From assembly GCA_945877885.1 (NCBI GenBank), contig CAMCSI010000070.1, forward strand, positions 1 through 6,992: 6,992 nt of DNA. Direction: 5' to 3'. The notes beneath the pieces are model-generated. The model ran no database searches and was not told the origin of the DNA. It was given only the letters and a program-made list of their open reading frames with translations. The stretch comes from Chlamydia trachomatis. Its GTDB lineage: Bacteria > Chlamydiota > Chlamydiia > Chlamydiales > 2-12-FULL-49-11. The position numbers and the translations under genes were made by a program. How positions within the stretch are numbered: position 1 is the first letter of the stretch; each line of letters begins with the position of its first letter. Positions 6,420 through 6,992 of the stretch are shown one piece after another.

Positions 6420-6728
6420 TTAATACTTCCTGCAAACGGTTATAAGTTCCCTTCTTTAAACTTTCTTGTTCCAATCGAAATAGGTTTCAAAGTTTAAATC
6501 TCTCTTTTAAAAGATATGAAAATATTCTAATATTAATATTTAGTAAATAGAAAAAAGGGGAAACTTCAAGGAGAAGTACAGATGATATTAGCGGTAATCC
6601 TATAAAAAATCGATTATAATGAAAAAGTATAAGCTTTTTTGAGTAAAAAATGGATGAAATATTTTTAAACACTCACATTGCATAAAAAACCTAGCTAATA
6701 AGAAATTCTTTATCTAAACTCTTTTGCC
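6420..6728. other. AT-rich intergenic region between divergent genes
   Basis: This stretch of about 310 bases separates the leftward hydrolase gene from the rightward comEC-like gene and holds no convincing protein gene. It contains the hydrolase ribosome-binding site. TATAAC on the minus strand (6444-6439) could be a -10, but it is very close to that site and has no matching -35. A palindromic ATTATAAT at 6613-6620 gives a perfect TATAAT on both strands, again without a good -35 at normal spacing. AAGGAG with a seven-codon ORF lies at 6568-6605. AAAAAG and CTTTTTT (6622-6627 and 6634-6640) form a weak AT-only hairpin. A 61-codon minus-strand frame (6672-6487) starts at GTG without a ribosome-binding site and is probably not a gene. 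Confidence 0.6.
6568..6605 (+). promoter_or_regulatory. Strong ribosome-binding site with a seven-codon ORF upstream of comEC
   Basis: AAGGAG (6568-6573) lies eight bases before ATG (6582), which opens a frame reading MILAVIL and ends at TAA (6603-6605). The signal is better than that of the comEC-like gene itself, which has none. A weak AT hairpin with a T run follows at 6622-6640. The layout could be a leader peptide controlling the downstream gene, or the surviving head of a lost gene. Nothing in the peptide (no run of one amino acid) points to classic attenuation. Confidence 0.25.
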
Positions 6729-6992
6729 ATGAAACGGCTTTATTTTTCATGGGAAAGATTTCCTGCATTATTTATCCTTGCCTCCTTAATCTCTGGGGCC
6801 CTTCTTTCTAAAAGTCTTTACGCGCCACTTCTGTTTGCATTTACCCATCAAAGACGCAGCTTTAAAATCGGTTATCTTGTTTTAGCCCTATCTACCGCTA
6901 TCTTATTTAAAACAGATATAGATGAAACACTTGAAACCTCGTTAGTTGCAGCCTACGTAAAACCAGTTGAGATCAAAGAGTCAAACAATCGG
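6729..6992 (+). CDS. comEC: N-terminal part of a membrane protein, probably ComEC/Rec2 (cut by the window end)
   Basis: The frame starts at ATG 6729 and stays open for 88 codons to the window end. The visible part has hydrophobic segments at about 11-27, 30-38 and 48-60, split by a basic turn (HQRRSFK, 40-46), and then enters a soluble stretch with LVAAYVKPVEIKES. This is how ComEC proteins begin: a few helices, a short basic turn, another helix, then a small soluble domain. ComEC forms the inner-membrane channel for single-stranded DNA uptake in natural competence. The call leans heavily on synteny, since comEC lies near ybaB-ptsI-ptsH in C. trachomatis (CT339). The diagnostic C-terminal competence and metallo-beta-lactamase regions lie outside the window. 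No Shine-Dalgarno sequence precedes the ATG, and the frame is closed by TAA at 6699, so no ATG, GTG or TTG start lies upstream. It diverges from the hydrolase gene. Confidence 0.5.
   Translation, partial: MKRLYFSWERFPALFILASLISGALLSKSLYAPLLFAFTHQRRSFKIGYLVLALSTAILFKTDIDETLETSLVAAYVKPVEIKESNNR

Noticed and set aside
6241..6423. 60-codon plus-strand open frame
   Set aside because: It is antisense to the 5' end of the hydrolase gene, whose N-terminal motifs account for the sequence.
6613..6620. Perfect TATAAT on both strands as a divergent promoter
   Set aside because: No acceptable -35 hexamer lies 16-18 bases upstream on either strand, and such boxes are frequent in AT-rich DNA.
6487..6672. 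61-codon minus-strand open frame in the AT-rich gap
   Set aside because: It starts at GTG without a ribosome-binding site, and its Phe/Leu/Ile/Lys/Ser-rich translation is what very AT-rich DNA gives by chance.

Overview
The window most likely comes from a member of the Chlamydiae, probably an amoeba- or environment-associated lineage and not Chlamydia itself. The first gene encodes an EbfC/YbaB protein that opens with MGSG, as the Chlamydia trachomatis homologue does in my recollection. It is followed by ptsI, and the window ends in what looks like the start of comEC. This recalls the C. trachomatis order YbaB (CT335), ptsI (CT336), ptsH (CT337), CT338, comEC (CT339). The DNA is AT-rich. HPr kinase and NDH-2, both present here, are to my knowledge absent from classical Chlamydia. 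I assign the lineage from gene content and synteny, not from a search.

Left part (1-3152): a small nucleoid-associated protein gene runs rightward and meets ptsI (PTS enzyme I) tail to tail, with the two stop codons overlapping inside one TTAA. Leftward, hprK (HPr kinase/phosphorylase) precedes ptsI and is probably cotranscribed with it. ptsH would be expected between them. The 87-bp gap instead holds only a 27-codon ORF whose TGA overlaps the TTG start of ptsI. These genes point to a regulatory or incomplete phosphotransferase system: enzyme I passes phosphate from PEP to HPr, and HPrK phosphorylates HPr on serine. HPr itself must be encoded elsewhere if the pathway works. The HPrK has serine at the position of the family's annotated active-site histidine.

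Middle part (3082-4415): a 71-bp divergent region separates hprK from a complete type II NADH:quinone dehydrogenase gene reading rightward.

Right part (4416-6728): this looks like accessory DNA. Just past ndh, an orphan 42-codon leftward open frame resembles the tail of an Xre-type helix-turn-helix protein and is probably a gene remnant. Next come two tightly linked leftward genes. The first encodes a 506-residue protein that joins a phage-virion-like 'R-x-NNPG' N-terminal region to a serine alpha/beta-hydrolase with an AHSQG elbow, similar to chlamydial DUF687 proteins. The second encodes a roughly 117-residue membrane protein with three predicted helices. The pair has an effector-like layout and is the most interesting part of the window. 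An AT-rich gap of about 310 bp follows, with a seven-codon ORF behind a strong ribosome-binding site. The window then ends inside a rightward membrane-protein gene, probably comEC.
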